Counted from the stretch's first letter, positions 32,855 through 43,032 are shown. The stretch: DNA of 64,000 nt from Ginsengibacter sp963792025 (GCA_963792025.1 CAWBUS010000004.1:434001-498000), one strand, 5' to 3'. Translations and numbers: made by a program. The notes: a model not told the origin generated them from the sequence alone.

Positions 32855-34051
32855 ATGGCTGAAGAACAAAAATTATTTAAAGTAACGGTAGATAATATCA
32901 CTATTGATGTTCCAGCAGGAACAACAATTTTGAATGCTGCCCGCATGATAGGGCATGAAGTGGCACCACCGGCTATGTGCTATTATAGTAAATTGAAAGA
33001 TAGTGGTGGTAAATGCAGGACTTGCTTAGTAGAAGTAGCTGCAGGCTCAACCGCAGACCCAAGGCCAATGCCAAAATTGGTAGCATCTTGCAGAACCAAT
33101 GTAATGGACGGGATGATCGTAAAAAATGTAACAAGCGAAAAAGTTCAGGATGCGAGAAAGGGAGTTGTGGAATTTTTATTAATCAATCATCCTCTCGATT
33201 GTCCTATTTGCGACCAGGCAGGTGAATGCTCATTGCAGGATCTTGGATATGAACATGGGGCTGTTCAAACACGTTACGAATTCAAACGCCGCACTTTTGT
33301 AAGAGAAGATATCGGCCCTTATATTCAGTTGCACATGACACGTTGCATTTTATGTTATCGTTGTGTTTATGTTGCCGATCAGCTAACTAATAACCGCGTG
33401 CATGGTATCCTTGACAGGGGAGATCATTCAGATATATCTACCTACATTTCAAAAGCTATTGAAAATGATTTCAGTGGTAATATGATCGATGTTTGTCCGG
33501 TTGGTGCGCTCACCGACAGAACCTTCAGATTTAAAAACCGCGTTTGGTTTTTAAAGCCCATGGATGCCCATCGTGATTGTGAAAAATGTTGCGGCAAGGT
33601 TACTTTGTGGAACCGCGGAGACGAAGTATATCGTGTTACAGCGCGTAAAGATCAATGGGGCGAAGTACAGAACGATGAAAACGGAAAGCCAATGTGGATA
33701 TGTAATACCTGCAGGTTTGACAAAAAACAAACATCTGATTGGGTTATTGAAAAGCCAACGAATATTAACAGGCATTCGGTTATTTCGGCCAATCATTACC
33801 AGGTAAAAGTAATGCCTCACGATCCATTGGATAAATTATTAAATGGAAGAAGCCCACTGTTATTAATGGATATTCATGAAGAAAGTAAAGTGAACCAGCC
33901 CGAAGTACATTTAGATGAATTATTTGGACCGGCAACCGGCAAGACCTTTAATGGTGAACCTTTCGCGACTGGCCATAATGTGACGGATATTAAAGAAGAG
34001 GGAGGGGAAAATACGAAGGGGAAGGATTCGATAAATACGGTTACTCATTGA
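32855..34051 (+). CDS. nuoG: NADH-quinone oxidoreductase subunit G (short form)
   Basis: A 398-residue 2Fe-2S/4Fe-4S subunit. Cysteine motifs are CYYSKLKDSGGKCRTC (2Fe-2S), CPICDQAGECSLQD, MTRCILCYRCV and DVCPVGAL, then a further pair in DCEKCCGK and WICNTCRFD. The large molybdopterin-oxidoreductase-like domain of E. coli NuoG (about 900 residues) is missing, as is common in Bacteroidota. The ~60 C-terminal residues are polar and low in complexity. Electrons pass through it from NuoF to NuoI. Confidence 0.92.
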   Translation: MAEEQKLFKVTVDNITIDVPAGTTILNAARMIGHEVAPPAMCYYSKLKDSGGKCRTCLVEVAAGSTADPRPMPKLVASCRTNVMDGMIVKNVTSEKVQDARKGVVEFLLINHPLDCPICDQAGECSLQDLGYEHGAVQTRYEFKRRTFVREDIGPYIQLHMTRCILCYRCVYVADQLTNNRVHGILDRGDHSDISTYISKAIENDFSGNMIDVCPVGALTDRTFRFKNRVWFLKPMDAHRDCEKCCGKVTLWNRGDEVYRVTARKDQWGEVQNDENGKPMWICNTCRFDKKQTSDWVIEKPTNINRHSVISANHYQVKVMPHDPLDKLLNGRSPLLLMDIHEESKVNQPEVHLDELFGPATGKTFNGEPFATGHNVTDIKEEGGENTKGKDSINTVTH

Positions 34052-34133
34052 ATCTTTTAAATTAAAATTAATAACAGAACAGGCTTTTATATTTTGAACC
34101 CGCCTGCGGTGAGCAGGTTTTACATTTTCGTTT

Positions 34134-35201
34134 ATGCATTTATTAGCAATTGACTGGGTTGTATTTACCGAAAAACTTGTTTTGATAGTCGTGGTCGTAA
34201 GTGCCTCTCTTCTTATCGCGATGTATTCTACTTATGCTGAGCGCAAGGTTGCTGCAATAATCCAGGATCGACGGGGACCCAATCGTGCCGGGCCTTTTGG
34301 AATTTTGCAACCTGTAGCCGATGGGATAAAATTGTTTTTTAAAGAAGAGATTATTCCTAAATACTCTTCAAAGTTTCTTTTCATACTTGGGCCAAGTATT
34401 GCCATGCTCACAGCAATAATGATTGGTGCAGTAATTCCATGGGGAAATAAAGTTCATCTTTTTAATCGGGATATTTCTTTGCAAATAGCAGATGTAAACA
34501 TTGGCATCTTGTATGTTTTTGGAATTGTAAGTCTTGGTGTTTATGGTATAATGATTGGTGGCTGGGCAAGCAATAATAAATTTTCTTTATTGGGCGCCAT
34601 GAGAGCAGCTTCTTCAATAATAAGTTATGAGCTTGCAATGGGCATCACCCTTATTGCGCTTTTAATGCTTTCAGGAACCTTAAGCCTGAGGACAATGGTT
34701 GACCAGCAAATGGATCATTGGTGGTATATTTTCAAACAGCCATTAGGTTTTTTAATTTTTCTCATTTGTGCCTTTGCTGAAACAAATCGTACACCTTTCG
34801 ATTTATCTGAAGCTGAGAACGAATTAATAGGTGGTTATCATTCAGAATATTCGTCTATGAAACTTGGTTTCTATCTATTTGCCGAATATGTGAATATGTT
34901 TTTGAGCAGCGCGGTAATGGTTACTTTATTTTTTGGCGGATATGATATTCCTTTTGTTAACGATCACAACTTAGTCAACTCCATTGGCACCAATGGAGCA
35001 GCCTTAGCGCAGGGTTTTGTGTTTTTTATAAAAATAGTTTGCTTCCTGTTTTTGTTTATGTGGGTGCGTTGGACGATACCACGTTTTCGGTACGATCAAT
35101 TGATGAATCTTGGTTGGAAAATTTTATTACCGTTGGCGCTATTTAATATGCTGGTAACAGGTGCAATAATTTTATTACATCAAAATCATTGGCATTTTTA
35201 A
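34134..35201 (+). CDS. nuoH: NADH-quinone oxidoreductase subunit H
   Basis: A 355-residue membrane subunit with about eight helices. Signature loops are YAERKVAAIIQDRRGPNRAGPFGILQPVADGIKLFFKE and ETNRTPFDLSEAENELIGGYHSEYSSMK, which shape the quinone channel. A small GC-rich hairpin (34097-34117) precedes the gene inside the operon. Confidence 0.96.
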   Translation: MHLLAIDWVVFTEKLVLIVVVVSASLLIAMYSTYAERKVAAIIQDRRGPNRAGPFGILQPVADGIKLFFKEEIIPKYSSKFLFILGPSIAMLTAIMIGAVIPWGNKVHLFNRDISLQIADVNIGILYVFGIVSLGVYGIMIGGWASNNKFSLLGAMRAASSIISYELAMGITLIALLMLSGTLSLRTMVDQQMDHWWYIFKQPLGFLIFLICAFAETNRTPFDLSEAENELIGGYHSEYSSMKLGFYLFAEYVNMFLSSAVMVTLFFGGYDIPFVNDHNLVNSIGTNGAALAQGFVFFIKIVCFLFLFMWVRWTIPRFRYDQLMNLGWKILLPLALFNMLVTGAIILLHQNHWHF

Positions 35202-35252
35202 AAGAGTATGTAAAAATCAATTTTAAATGAAGTGCACTTATAAATTAAAATA

Positions 35253-35307
35253 TACTTTTGCGGACAATAAATTTAAACTTGTTTACAACAGGAATAAAAG
35301 AAGGAGG
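35253..35307 (+). promoter_or_regulatory. Possible internal promoter and strong ribosome binding site before nuoI
   Basis: TACTTTTG (35253-35260) matches the -7 consensus exactly, and AAGGAGG (35301-35307) is a full Shine-Dalgarno five bases before the nuoI ATG. Strong Shine-Dalgarno sequences are rare in this window, where most starts have only A-rich leaders. The -33 element is not evident. Confidence 0.4.
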
Positions 35308-35312
35308 TTTTT

Positions 35313-35879
35313 ATGCAGGCATTAACAAATAAACTAAAACCTGTTTCCAGAAAAAAAATGAACGTCTGGGAAAGAATGTATTTGCCTGAAATTCTCAGGG
35401 GTATGTTCATTACTTTCAAACATATCTTCCGAAAAAAAGTTACTATAAATTATCCGGAACAAACAAGGCCTTTCAGTCCTGTTTTTCGCGGCTTACAAAT
35501 TTTAAACAGGGATGAAGAAGGCCGAGAGAATTGCACCGCATGCGGCTTATGTGCAGTTGCTTGCCCGGCAGAAGCGATAACCATGGAAGCCGCGGAGCGT
35601 CAACCGGGCGAAGAACATTTATACAGGGAAGAAAAATATGCAGCTAAATACGAGATCAATATGTTGCGCTGTATATTTTGTGGTTTGTGTGAAGAGGCAT
35701 GTCCTAAAGATGCTGTTTATTTAAGTGAAACTTTTGCTCCTGCTAATTATCAACGTAAGGGATTTATTTACGGAAAAAAGGATTTATTGATTCCACATCC
35801 TAAAGAAGATCCGGAAGCTTATGCAAAAGCAAGAGGCAATAGAAAATTACATCCCGAAGGACATGGAAATGAGAAGTGA
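35313..35879 (+). CDS. nuoI: NADH-quinone oxidoreductase subunit I
   Basis: A 188-residue ferredoxin-like subunit carrying clusters N6a and N6b. Two 4Fe-4S motifs are visible: NCTACGLCAVACPAEAITME and RCIFCGLCEEACPKDAVYLS. It hands electrons to NuoB. A 111-base gap before it, larger than most in the operon, holds a -7 box and a strong ribosome binding site. Confidence 0.95.
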   Translation: MQALTNKLKPVSRKKMNVWERMYLPEILRGMFITFKHIFRKKVTINYPEQTRPFSPVFRGLQILNRDEEGRENCTACGLCAVACPAEAITMEAAERQPGEEHLYREEKYAAKYEINMLRCIFCGLCEEACPKDAVYLSETFAPANYQRKGFIYGKKDLLIPHPKEDPEAYAKARGNRKLHPEGHGNEK

Positions 35880-35922
35880 GGCAATAAGCAAACAATAAAC
35901 AACAAGCAATAGAAGCGAATAC

Positions 35923-36435
35923 ATGGCAACGACGCAAATATTATTTTGGTTTCTATCTCTTCTTGCGATTACAGGAGCTATCGGTGTTATTTCATGCAAA
36001 AATCCTTTATACGGAGTGCTTTGGCTTATTATAGTTTTCTTTGCAATTTCCGGTCACTATGTTTTAATGAATGCACAATTTCTTGCTATCGTAAACATCA
36101 TCGTTTATGCCGGGGCAATCATGGTGCTTTTCACTTTCGTGGTTATGTTCATAGATTTAAATGAACATCCTGAAATTCCTAAAAATATATATATAAAAAT
36201 ATCAGGGCTAATTGCCAGCTTATGTTTAATGATTGTATTAGTAGCTGCACTGTCCCACTCGCCAGCCAATAAAATTGAAATGCGATTTGGAACTGATGTT
36301 GGGTTGATTAAATACCTGGGAAGAACTTTATTTAGTGATTATGTTGTTCCGTTTGAAATAAGCAGTGTATTATTTTTGAGTGCGATGATTGGTGCCGTAA
36401 TTATTGGTAAAAAAGAAAAAGAACTAAAAGCTTAA
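35923..36435 (+). CDS. nuoJ: NADH-quinone oxidoreductase subunit J
   Basis: A 170-residue five-helix membrane subunit. VNIIVYAGAIMVLFTFVVMFIDL is the conserved third-helix region with the pi-bulge that takes part in coupling. It ends two bases before nuoK. Confidence 0.94.
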   Translation: MATTQILFWFLSLLAITGAIGVISCKNPLYGVLWLIIVFFAISGHYVLMNAQFLAIVNIIVYAGAIMVLFTFVVMFIDLNEHPEIPKNIYIKISGLIASLCLMIVLVAALSHSPANKIEMRFGTDVGLIKYLGRTLFSDYVVPFEISSVLFLSAMIGAVIIGKKEKELKA

Positions 36436-36437
36436 GT

Positions 36438-36764
36438 ATGCAAATTGAGTGGTATATAATTTTATCAATTGCTTTGTTTTGTATAGGTGTTGCAGGGGCG
36501 CTTACACGCCGCAATGCTATTATAGTATTTATGTGCATCGAGCTCATGCTCAACTCGGTTAATTTATTGTTGGTCGCATTTTCTAAAATGCATCTTGGAG
36601 ATGCGGTGCCCAATGCAATGTCCGCAATCAATGCACAAATATTTGTTTTTTTTATTATGATAGTGGCAGCTGCTGAAGTAAGTGTGGGGCTTGCGATAAT
36701 TGTAATGATGTACCGGAATACAAAATCTATTGATATTAATTTTTTAAACAGGCTTAAAAACTAA
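36438..36764 (+). CDS. nuoK: NADH-quinone oxidoreductase subunit K
   Basis: A 108-residue three-helix subunit. Conserved membrane glutamates are in FMCIELMLNSVNL and MIVAAAEVSVGLAI, which form part of the proton channel. Tightly coupled to nuoJ (two bases apart). Confidence 0.95.
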   Translation: MQIEWYIILSIALFCIGVAGALTRRNAIIVFMCIELMLNSVNLLLVAFSKMHLGDAVPNAMSAINAQIFVFFIMIVAAAEVSVGLAIIVMMYRNTKSIDINFLNRLKN

Positions 36765-36815
36765 TCCAGGATAAATAAATTTTAGTTTTCTTTTCATTTT
36801 ATACCGGCTGTATTT

Positions 36816-38744
36816 ATGATGAATATAATTGATGAAGCTTATTTAATTCCCTTGCTGCCTTTTGTCGGCTTCCTGGTTAACGGGCTCGGAAGAAAAGTTA
36901 TTCCAAAAAAAGTCACGGGAATTATAGGAAGCGGTGTCGTGTTTATTTCTTTTTGTCTAAGCATATTAATATTTATCAACGTTTCAAAAGAAGGATTTAC
37001 AGCGCAACATATCACCTATTTTTCTTTTATCGATATTGAAAAATTAAAGATTCCATTCGAGTTTCAGATAGATCAACTCACTTCAATTTTCCTACTTATA
37101 ATTACAGGTGTTGGTTTTTTAATTCATGTGTATTCAACGTCATACATGAAAGATGAAGACAATGCCGGATACGCCAGGTATTTTTCATTCCTCAACTTAT
37201 TTGTATTTTCTATGCTTCTGTTGGTAATGGGCGGTAATTATGTAATTATGTTTATGGGTTGGGAAGGCGTAGGATTATGTTCTTATTTATTAATCGGTTT
37301 TTGGTTCAAGAATAACGATTATAATAACGCTGCAAAAAAGGCATTCATTATGAATCGCATTGGCGATTTTGGTTTTATATTAGGTATTTTTTGGTTGATC
37401 AATGCTTTCGGAACTACCTCTTACGAAAACCTTTTTAATAATCACACAGGTATATTATCTGTTATAACGGGTAAAGGGTCTCCCGTGTTAACTGGAATAA
37501 GTTTGTTACTTTTTGTAGGTGCAATGGGCAAGAGCGCACAGATTCCATTATACACGTGGTTGCCCGATGCAATGGCCGGTCCGACTCCTGTTTCCGCATT
37601 GATACATGCAGCTACTATGGTAACGGCAGGCATCTATATGATTGCACGAAGCAACATCATTTATTCCATGGCGCCGTTTACTATGTCGTTCGTTGCTATT
37701 ATAGGTTTAGCTACAGCAATATTTGCAGCAATAATAGCCTTGAGGCAAAATGATATAAAAAAGGTTTTGGCTTATTCTACGGTTAGCCAGCTTGGTTATA
37801 TGTTTCTTGGTTTAGGTGTTGGCGCTTACTCAGGCGCTGTATTTCACGTAATGACACACGCATTTTTTAAGGCGCTTTTATTTCTTGGCGCAGGTTCTGT
37901 AATTCATGCAATGGGTGGTGAGCAGGATATAAATAAAATGGGCGGCCTGGGTAAAAATATGAAGATCACTTATGTAACATTTTTTATCGCTTGCCTTGCA
38001 ATTTCAGGAATACCGCCATTCTCAGGTTTCTTTTCCAAAGATGAAATTTTGGCCGCAGCATTTTCAGTTAATCCATTATTATATTTTATTGGCGTTGCAG
38101 GTGCATTACTCACTGCATTTTATATGTTTCGTTTGTTGTCATTAACTTTTGCCGGAAAGTTTCGTGGTACCGAGGATCAATTGCATCATCTGCATGAAAG
38201 CCCCGGTGCGATGACGTTTCCACTTGTATGTCTTGCTGTATTATCGGTTGTAGGTGGTCTGGTTGGTGTACCTGAAATATTTATGAAGAATGGTAATAAG
38301 CTGGGTGATTTTTTATCGCCCGTTTTTGCTGAGTCTAATAAAATTTTAGTAACGAATACGACTTCGTCTCAAACTGAATTCATGTTGATGGGCGTATCGT
38401 CTCTCCTCATAATTATTGTATGTGTGTGGGCATGGAACAAGTACAAGAATTTTGATGGAACTACCAAAGAAGCAGGCGCCTTTGCAAAAGCCATTCAAAA
38501 TAAATTTTACGTCGATGAAATCTATGATGCCATTATTGTAAAGCCATTTAGAGCCTTTTCACGCTTTCTAAGTAATGTTATAGAAAAGTCTGGAATTGAT
38601 GCGCTGGTAAATGGAGTAGGAAAGGGTATCAATTATTCCGGCAGGCAAATACGACTATTGCAAAGTGGATTCGTTGGTAGTTATATATTATTGATGGTTG
38701 TTGGCTTATTAGTATTGTTAATTATTCAATTGTTTACAAAATAA
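36816..38744 (+). CDS. nuoL: NADH-quinone oxidoreductase subunit L
   Basis: A 642-residue antiporter-like proton-pumping subunit at the far end of the membrane arm. Marks are MGWEGVGLCSYLLIGFWF, LPDAMAGPTPVSALIHAATMVTAGIY with the key Lys/His region, VFHVMTHAFFKALLFL, and a long C-terminal lateral helix. Start either at 36816 or the adjacent ATG at 36819. Confidence 0.96.
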   Translation: MMNIIDEAYLIPLLPFVGFLVNGLGRKVIPKKVTGIIGSGVVFISFCLSILIFINVSKEGFTAQHITYFSFIDIEKLKIPFEFQIDQLTSIFLLIITGVGFLIHVYSTSYMKDEDNAGYARYFSFLNLFVFSMLLLVMGGNYVIMFMGWEGVGLCSYLLIGFWFKNNDYNNAAKKAFIMNRIGDFGFILGIFWLINAFGTTSYENLFNNHTGILSVITGKGSPVLTGISLLLFVGAMGKSAQIPLYTWLPDAMAGPTPVSALIHAATMVTAGIYMIARSNIIYSMAPFTMSFVAIIGLATAIFAAIIALRQNDIKKVLAYSTVSQLGYMFLGLGVGAYSGAVFHVMTHAFFKALLFLGAGSVIHAMGGEQDINKMGGLGKNMKITYVTFFIACLAISGIPPFSGFFSKDEILAAAFSVNPLLYFIGVAGALLTAFYMFRLLSLTFAGKFRGTEDQLHHLHESPGAMTFPLVCLAVLSVVGGLVGVPEIFMKNGNKLGDFLSPVFAESNKILVTNTTSSQTEFMLMGVSSLLIIIVCVWAWNKYKNFDGTTKEAGAFAKAIQNKFYVDEIYDAIIVKPFRAFSRFLSNVIEKSGIDALVNGVGKGINYSGRQIRLLQSGFVGSYILLMVVGLLVLLIIQLFTK

Positions 38745-38749
38745 AATTA

Positions 38750-40249
38750 ATGCTGGGCAATTATTATACATTTCCTGAATTACTGCTTTGGATTCCTTTG
38801 CTCACAGGCGTTATGGTCTTTTTTTTAAAAGACAGCAAAACCATTAAAGGTTTTGCTTTGGTTTCTTCTCTTATAACTTTGGTTATTTCTGTAATCAGCT
38901 TGCGCTACTCTGATGTAGCTCATCATCCTGAATATTTTGCTTACAATAATGTGAGCTATGTCTGGATGCCTTATCTCGGAGCCAGTTTTAGTGTCGGCCT
39001 CGACGGAATGGGATTTCTTCTTACTTTTTTAACTGCATTTACTTTCCCATTAATATTTGCGGCTACTCATAAACGTGAGTATGTCAATGCAAACGTTTAT
39101 TATGGACTGATGTTGTTAGCGCAGGCAGGGCTTACCGGTGTTTTTGTTGCCACGGACGCATTGGTATTTTACTTCTTCTGGGAACTGGCATTAATCCCAA
39201 TGTATTTTCTTTGCAGCCGGTGGGGCGGGGAGTTTAGAATAAGAGTAACATTTAAATTTTTTGTTTATACGTTTATCAGTTCATTGCTGATGCTGATCGG
39301 AATCATGTTTATCTATCTGCATACGCCGGCGGTATCAACTTTAAGCGATCATTCTTTTTACCTAAAATCATTTTACAATGCTACATTGACTCCGGCGCAA
39401 CAGAATGGATTATTCTGGTTATTCTTTGTTGCGTTTGCAGTGAAAATGCCCATCTTCCCATTTCATTCCTGGCAACCCGATTTGTATGAGCAGTCTCCTG
39501 ATTCGTCCGTAATGGTATTAAGTGGTATCATGGTTAAGATGGGAATATTTGGAATGCTGCGCTGGCTATTGCCCATTTTCCCTGATGCTGTCGGGAAATA
39601 TCAAACGCTCGTAATTATTTTTTGTGTTATAGGCATTTTATATGCAAGTTCTATTGCTTTCGTTCAGTCCGATCTTAAACGAATTGTTGCCTGGTCTTCG
39701 ATAGCACATATCGGTTTAATGGGCGCTGCAATTTTTGCCCGCAACAATACAAGTTTACAGGGAGTGATGCTGGAAATGTTTAACCACGGTATTAATATAA
39801 TTGCCTTGTGGATGGTTGTGGATATAGTTGAAAAGAAAACGGGAATCAGAAAGATAGCTGACCTGGGTGGTCTTGCTATCAAATCACCGTCGCTTTCTAT
39901 CTTTTTTTTGATAATAGTTTTGGCAAATATTGCCCTGCCGTTAACGAATGGTTTTGTGAGTGAATTCCTGATGTTTACAGGCCTTTTCGAGTATAATACT
40001 TACCTGGCTGCATTCGCGTGTATTAGCATTATCATTTCGGCAGCATATATGTTAAGTGTGATGCAAAAAGTTTTTTTTGGTTTGCCAAATTCTAATACAG
40101 AAAATGTTACCGACATTACGAAGGGTCAGAAGTTGATCTTAAGTGTAGTTGTATTAACTATATTGGTATTAGGTATATATCCCGGGCCACTTTTACATCT
40201 TACCCAGGATAGTGTAACACAGATTTTACAGAGCATTAGTATAAAATAG
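38750..40249 (+). CDS. nuoM: NADH-quinone oxidoreductase subunit M
   Basis: A 499-residue antiporter-like subunit. FFWELALIPMYFLCSRWGG carries the channel glutamate, and PIFPFHSWQPDLYEQSPDSSVMVLSGIMVKMGIFGMLR the lysine helix. It begins five bases after nuoL, indicating tight coupling. Confidence 0.96.
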   Translation: MLGNYYTFPELLLWIPLLTGVMVFFLKDSKTIKGFALVSSLITLVISVISLRYSDVAHHPEYFAYNNVSYVWMPYLGASFSVGLDGMGFLLTFLTAFTFPLIFAATHKREYVNANVYYGLMLLAQAGLTGVFVATDALVFYFFWELALIPMYFLCSRWGGEFRIRVTFKFFVYTFISSLLMLIGIMFIYLHTPAVSTLSDHSFYLKSFYNATLTPAQQNGLFWLFFVAFAVKMPIFPFHSWQPDLYEQSPDSSVMVLSGIMVKMGIFGMLRWLLPIFPDAVGKYQTLVIIFCVIGILYASSIAFVQSDLKRIVAWSSIAHIGLMGAAIFARNNTSLQGVMLEMFNHGINIIALWMVVDIVEKKTGIRKIADLGGLAIKSPSLSIFFLIIVLANIALPLTNGFVSEFLMFTGLFEYNTYLAAFACISIIISAAYMLSVMQKVFFGLPNSNTENVTDITKGQKLILSVVVLTILVLGIYPGPLLHLTQDSVTQILQSISIK

Positions 40250-40290
40250 TTGGAGAACAGAAACATAAAAAAAGGAAACAGGATCAAATT

Positions 40291-41679
40291 ATGAACGCTA
40301 TAATAATATCGGCACTTTGGGGAGTTGTGATGATGTTTGGAGGAGTATTATTTAAAAAATCTTCCACTCCAAAATATTGGGCTATTGCAGGTATTATTAT
40401 TTTATTAACTGCAAATGTTTGGGAGTTTTTTGGTCACCAGATATTTAATATTGATACGAAGGGAATGCTTCATTTCGATCATTTTGGTTTGGAATTTAAT
40501 ACCATTTCTTTTGCATGCACCTTCTTATATTTTCTTTTAAATGGAAGGGAAATAGAAAAAGTTGGCGAGAATGTATCAGAATATTTTGCCTTGATCTTTT
40601 TTATTCTGTGTGGGGTTTCCATCTCCTCTTCCTTTAATACCTTACTTATGTTGTTTTTAGGAATTGAGATTATGTCAATTCCTTCCTACATACTAACAGG
40701 CAGTGATAAACGTAATTTGAAAAGCAATGAGGCTTCTCTGAAATATTTCTTAATGGGGGCATTTTCCACCGGCCTTATGCTTATGGGTATTGCGTTAATC
40801 TATGGAGGGAACTCTATAGGCTCTTTTTATATTGATATGCTTGACCTGGGCAAGGGGACCATGCCGGTGATGATAGCTGCGGGGCTTGTGCTGTTGCTTG
40901 TTGCCATGGCCTTTAAAGTTTCAGCGGCGCCATTTCATTTTTGGGCAGCTGATGTCTATGACGGAGCGCCAACGGTGTTTACATCTTTTATGGCAACTAT
41001 CGTAAAAATTGCCGGGTTTATTGCATTTATCAGGTTGTTCCAGGTTTCATTTGGTATTATCCAGCAACAATGGCAAATGCTTATTGTCGTAATTACTGCG
41101 GCTACCTTATTAATAGGAAATCTTACTGCTGTTTTTCAGCAAAGCGTTAAACGAATGCTGGCCTATTCAAGCATTGCGCATGCGGGCTTTATGATGTTTG
41201 CATTATTTGCCTTGAACGACACCGCAAGGGAAGGGCTGATGTTATACGCATTATCTTATAGCGTGGCAACAATTGGCATGTTTGCAATTTTGGTTAAGAT
41301 GAATGATTATACCATTGAAGGTTTTAATGGTCTTTATAAATCCCAACCGGTTTTAGCGATTACAGCAACCATATTTCTTTTATCGCTCACCGGTATCCCG
41401 CTCACAGCGGGCTTTGCATCCAAGTTTTACATGTTGATGGCTGCGGTAAAAGACGGTCACCAGGTTTGGCTGGTAATATTAGCCGTTATATGTGCGGCAA
41501 TAAGTGCTATTTATTATTTTAGGGTAATACAGGCAATATATTTTAAAGAACCATCAACAGGTACATCTCCTGCTATGGATGTCACTAAAAGTTTTAAATA
41601 TTTGCTTATCATATCTGCCGCTATACTAATAATAGCCGGTATTCTTCCTTCACTTGTTGTAGACTGGCTCTATTTCTAA
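40291..41679 (+). CDS. nuoN: NADH-quinone oxidoreductase subunit N
   Basis: A 462-residue third antiporter-like subunit. Seen are FLGIEIMSIPSYILTGSDKRN, KVSAAPFHFWAADVYDGAPT, and AVFQQSVKRMLAYSSIAHAGFMM. Last of the 14 subunits; no clear terminator follows in the 78 bases before the next gene, so the permease downstream could be read together with it. Confidence 0.95.
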   Translation: MNAIIISALWGVVMMFGGVLFKKSSTPKYWAIAGIIILLTANVWEFFGHQIFNIDTKGMLHFDHFGLEFNTISFACTFLYFLLNGREIEKVGENVSEYFALIFFILCGVSISSSFNTLLMLFLGIEIMSIPSYILTGSDKRNLKSNEASLKYFLMGAFSTGLMLMGIALIYGGNSIGSFYIDMLDLGKGTMPVMIAAGLVLLLVAMAFKVSAAPFHFWAADVYDGAPTVFTSFMATIVKIAGFIAFIRLFQVSFGIIQQQWQMLIVVITAATLLIGNLTAVFQQSVKRMLAYSSIAHAGFMMFALFALNDTAREGLMLYALSYSVATIGMFAILVKMNDYTIEGFNGLYKSQPVLAITATIFLLSLTGIPLTAGFASKFYMLMAAVKDGHQVWLVILAVICAAISAIYYFRVIQAIYFKEPSTGTSPAMDVTKSFKYLLIISAAILIIAGILPSLVVDWLYF

Positions 41680-41757
41680 TTTATAAATGGTACTTTAAAT
41701 TTCTTTCGATATTGTACCTTCACCGTGTCGCAGATATTAAATTTTTGACTTCAGTCT

Positions 41758-43032
41758 ATGCGAATATCAGATTCCCTTTCGCTGGCTTTCCGAACGGTAA
41801 AAAGTAATAAACTTCGTACAGGCATTACTGTTACCATTATTGCATTAGGCATTATGGCATTAATTGGAATTATTACTGCAATCTCCTCAATGGATCAAAG
41901 TCTCCGGGAGAGTTTTTCAACCATGGGTGCCAATTCATTTAGCATCCGTTACCAGGACAGACAAATTCATATTGGCGGACGACGACAGGTGACAAGAACA
42001 AGCCTGAAAGCCCTAAAACAAAAGAAATCTAACAACGGAAAAATTATCACGTACGAGGAAGCAAAACTCTTTAAAGAAAGGTATGAGTTTCCTGCTATTG
42101 TAAGTATCTCAATAAATGGCCCGCAAAATGTTATTGTAAACAATGAAAGCGTAAAGACGAACCCAAACATTTCCATGACGGGCGTTGATGAAAATTACCT
42201 GGCTCAAAGCGGTTATACACTTGCTGATGGTAGAAATTTTAATAAGATAGACGTGCAGAGCGGCAGAAGCATTTGTATTCTCGGAAACAGCGTTGCTCAA
42301 AAATTGTATGGAGATAATACACAACGGGCGCTTGATAAAATAATAGATGTTGCCGGTATTAAATATCGTGTAATTGGATTACTGAAAGATAAAGGGTCCA
42401 GCGCTTTCCTTAACGCAGATAACATTGTACTGACAACCTATAATAATATACGCCGTATTTTTTCAACAACCGGAACGACTTATAATTTAGGCGTTATGGT
42501 AAACGATATTAAAGATATGGATGCTGCAATAAGTGAAGCAAAGGGCACCTTCAGGCCGATAAGAAAAGTGGCCATCGATGAAGACAATAACTTTTATATT
42601 GATAAAAGCGACAGCATTGCTGAGGTATTCATGAGTAGTCTTGGAACTATCACTACTGCCGCGGCTTTTATAGGACTTATTACATTAATAGGAGCGGCAA
42701 TAGGATTAATGAATATAATGCTTGTTGCAGTTAACGAACGAACAAGGGAAATAGGATTAATTAAAGCGATTGGCGGCACAAAAAAAAGCATACGCACGCA
42801 ATTTCTTTTTGAATCTGTTCTGATAAGTCTCATCGGTGCTATATTCGGAATTATATCAGGCGTACTAATTGGAAACGTTGTTGGCATGTTGCTTCATACG
42901 GGATTTGTTGTGCCCTGGTTTTGGGTAATTATTGGAATTGTGGTTTGCTCTGCAGTTGGTTTATTTGCTGGATTATATCCGGCAATAAAAGCTGCGGGCC
43001 TCGATCCAATTGTTGCTCTTCGCTATGAATAA
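41758..43032 (+). CDS. MacB/FtsX-type ABC transporter permease
   Basis: A 424-residue permease: N-terminal helix (NKLRTGITVTIIALGIMALIGIIT), a large periplasmic MacB-type core domain (about 50-290), and three C-terminal helices (TAAAFIGLITLIGAAIGLMNIMLV; LLISLIGAIFGIISGVLIG-like; FWVIIGIVVCSAVGLFAG), with the signature NERTREIGLIKAIGGTKKSI. It should work with an ATPase of the LolD/MacB type, but none is encoded beside it. Substrates of this class include peptides, lipoproteins and antibiotics. Confidence 0.9.
   Translation: MRISDSLSLAFRTVKSNKLRTGITVTIIALGIMALIGIITAISSMDQSLRESFSTMGANSFSIRYQDRQIHIGGRRQVTRTSLKALKQKKSNNGKIITYEEAKLFKERYEFPAIVSISINGPQNVIVNNESVKTNPNISMTGVDENYLAQSGYTLADGRNFNKIDVQSGRSICILGNSVAQKLYGDNTQRALDKIIDVAGIKYRVIGLLKDKGSSAFLNADNIVLTTYNNIRRIFSTTGTTYNLGVMVNDIKDMDAAISEAKGTFRPIRKVAIDEDNNFYIDKSDSIAEVFMSSLGTITTAAAFIGLITLIGAAIGLMNIMLVAVNERTREIGLIKAIGGTKKSIRTQFLFESVLISLIGAIFGIISGVLIGNVVGMLLHTGFVVPWFWVIIGIVVCSAVGLFAGLYPAIKAAGLDPIVALRYE

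Noticed and set aside
34097..34120. Hairpin AACC..CCTGC-GGTGA-GCAGG before nuoH as a terminator
   Set aside because: No T-tract follows and the operon must continue; it is more likely a small intergenic repeat or mRNA-stabilising hairpin.
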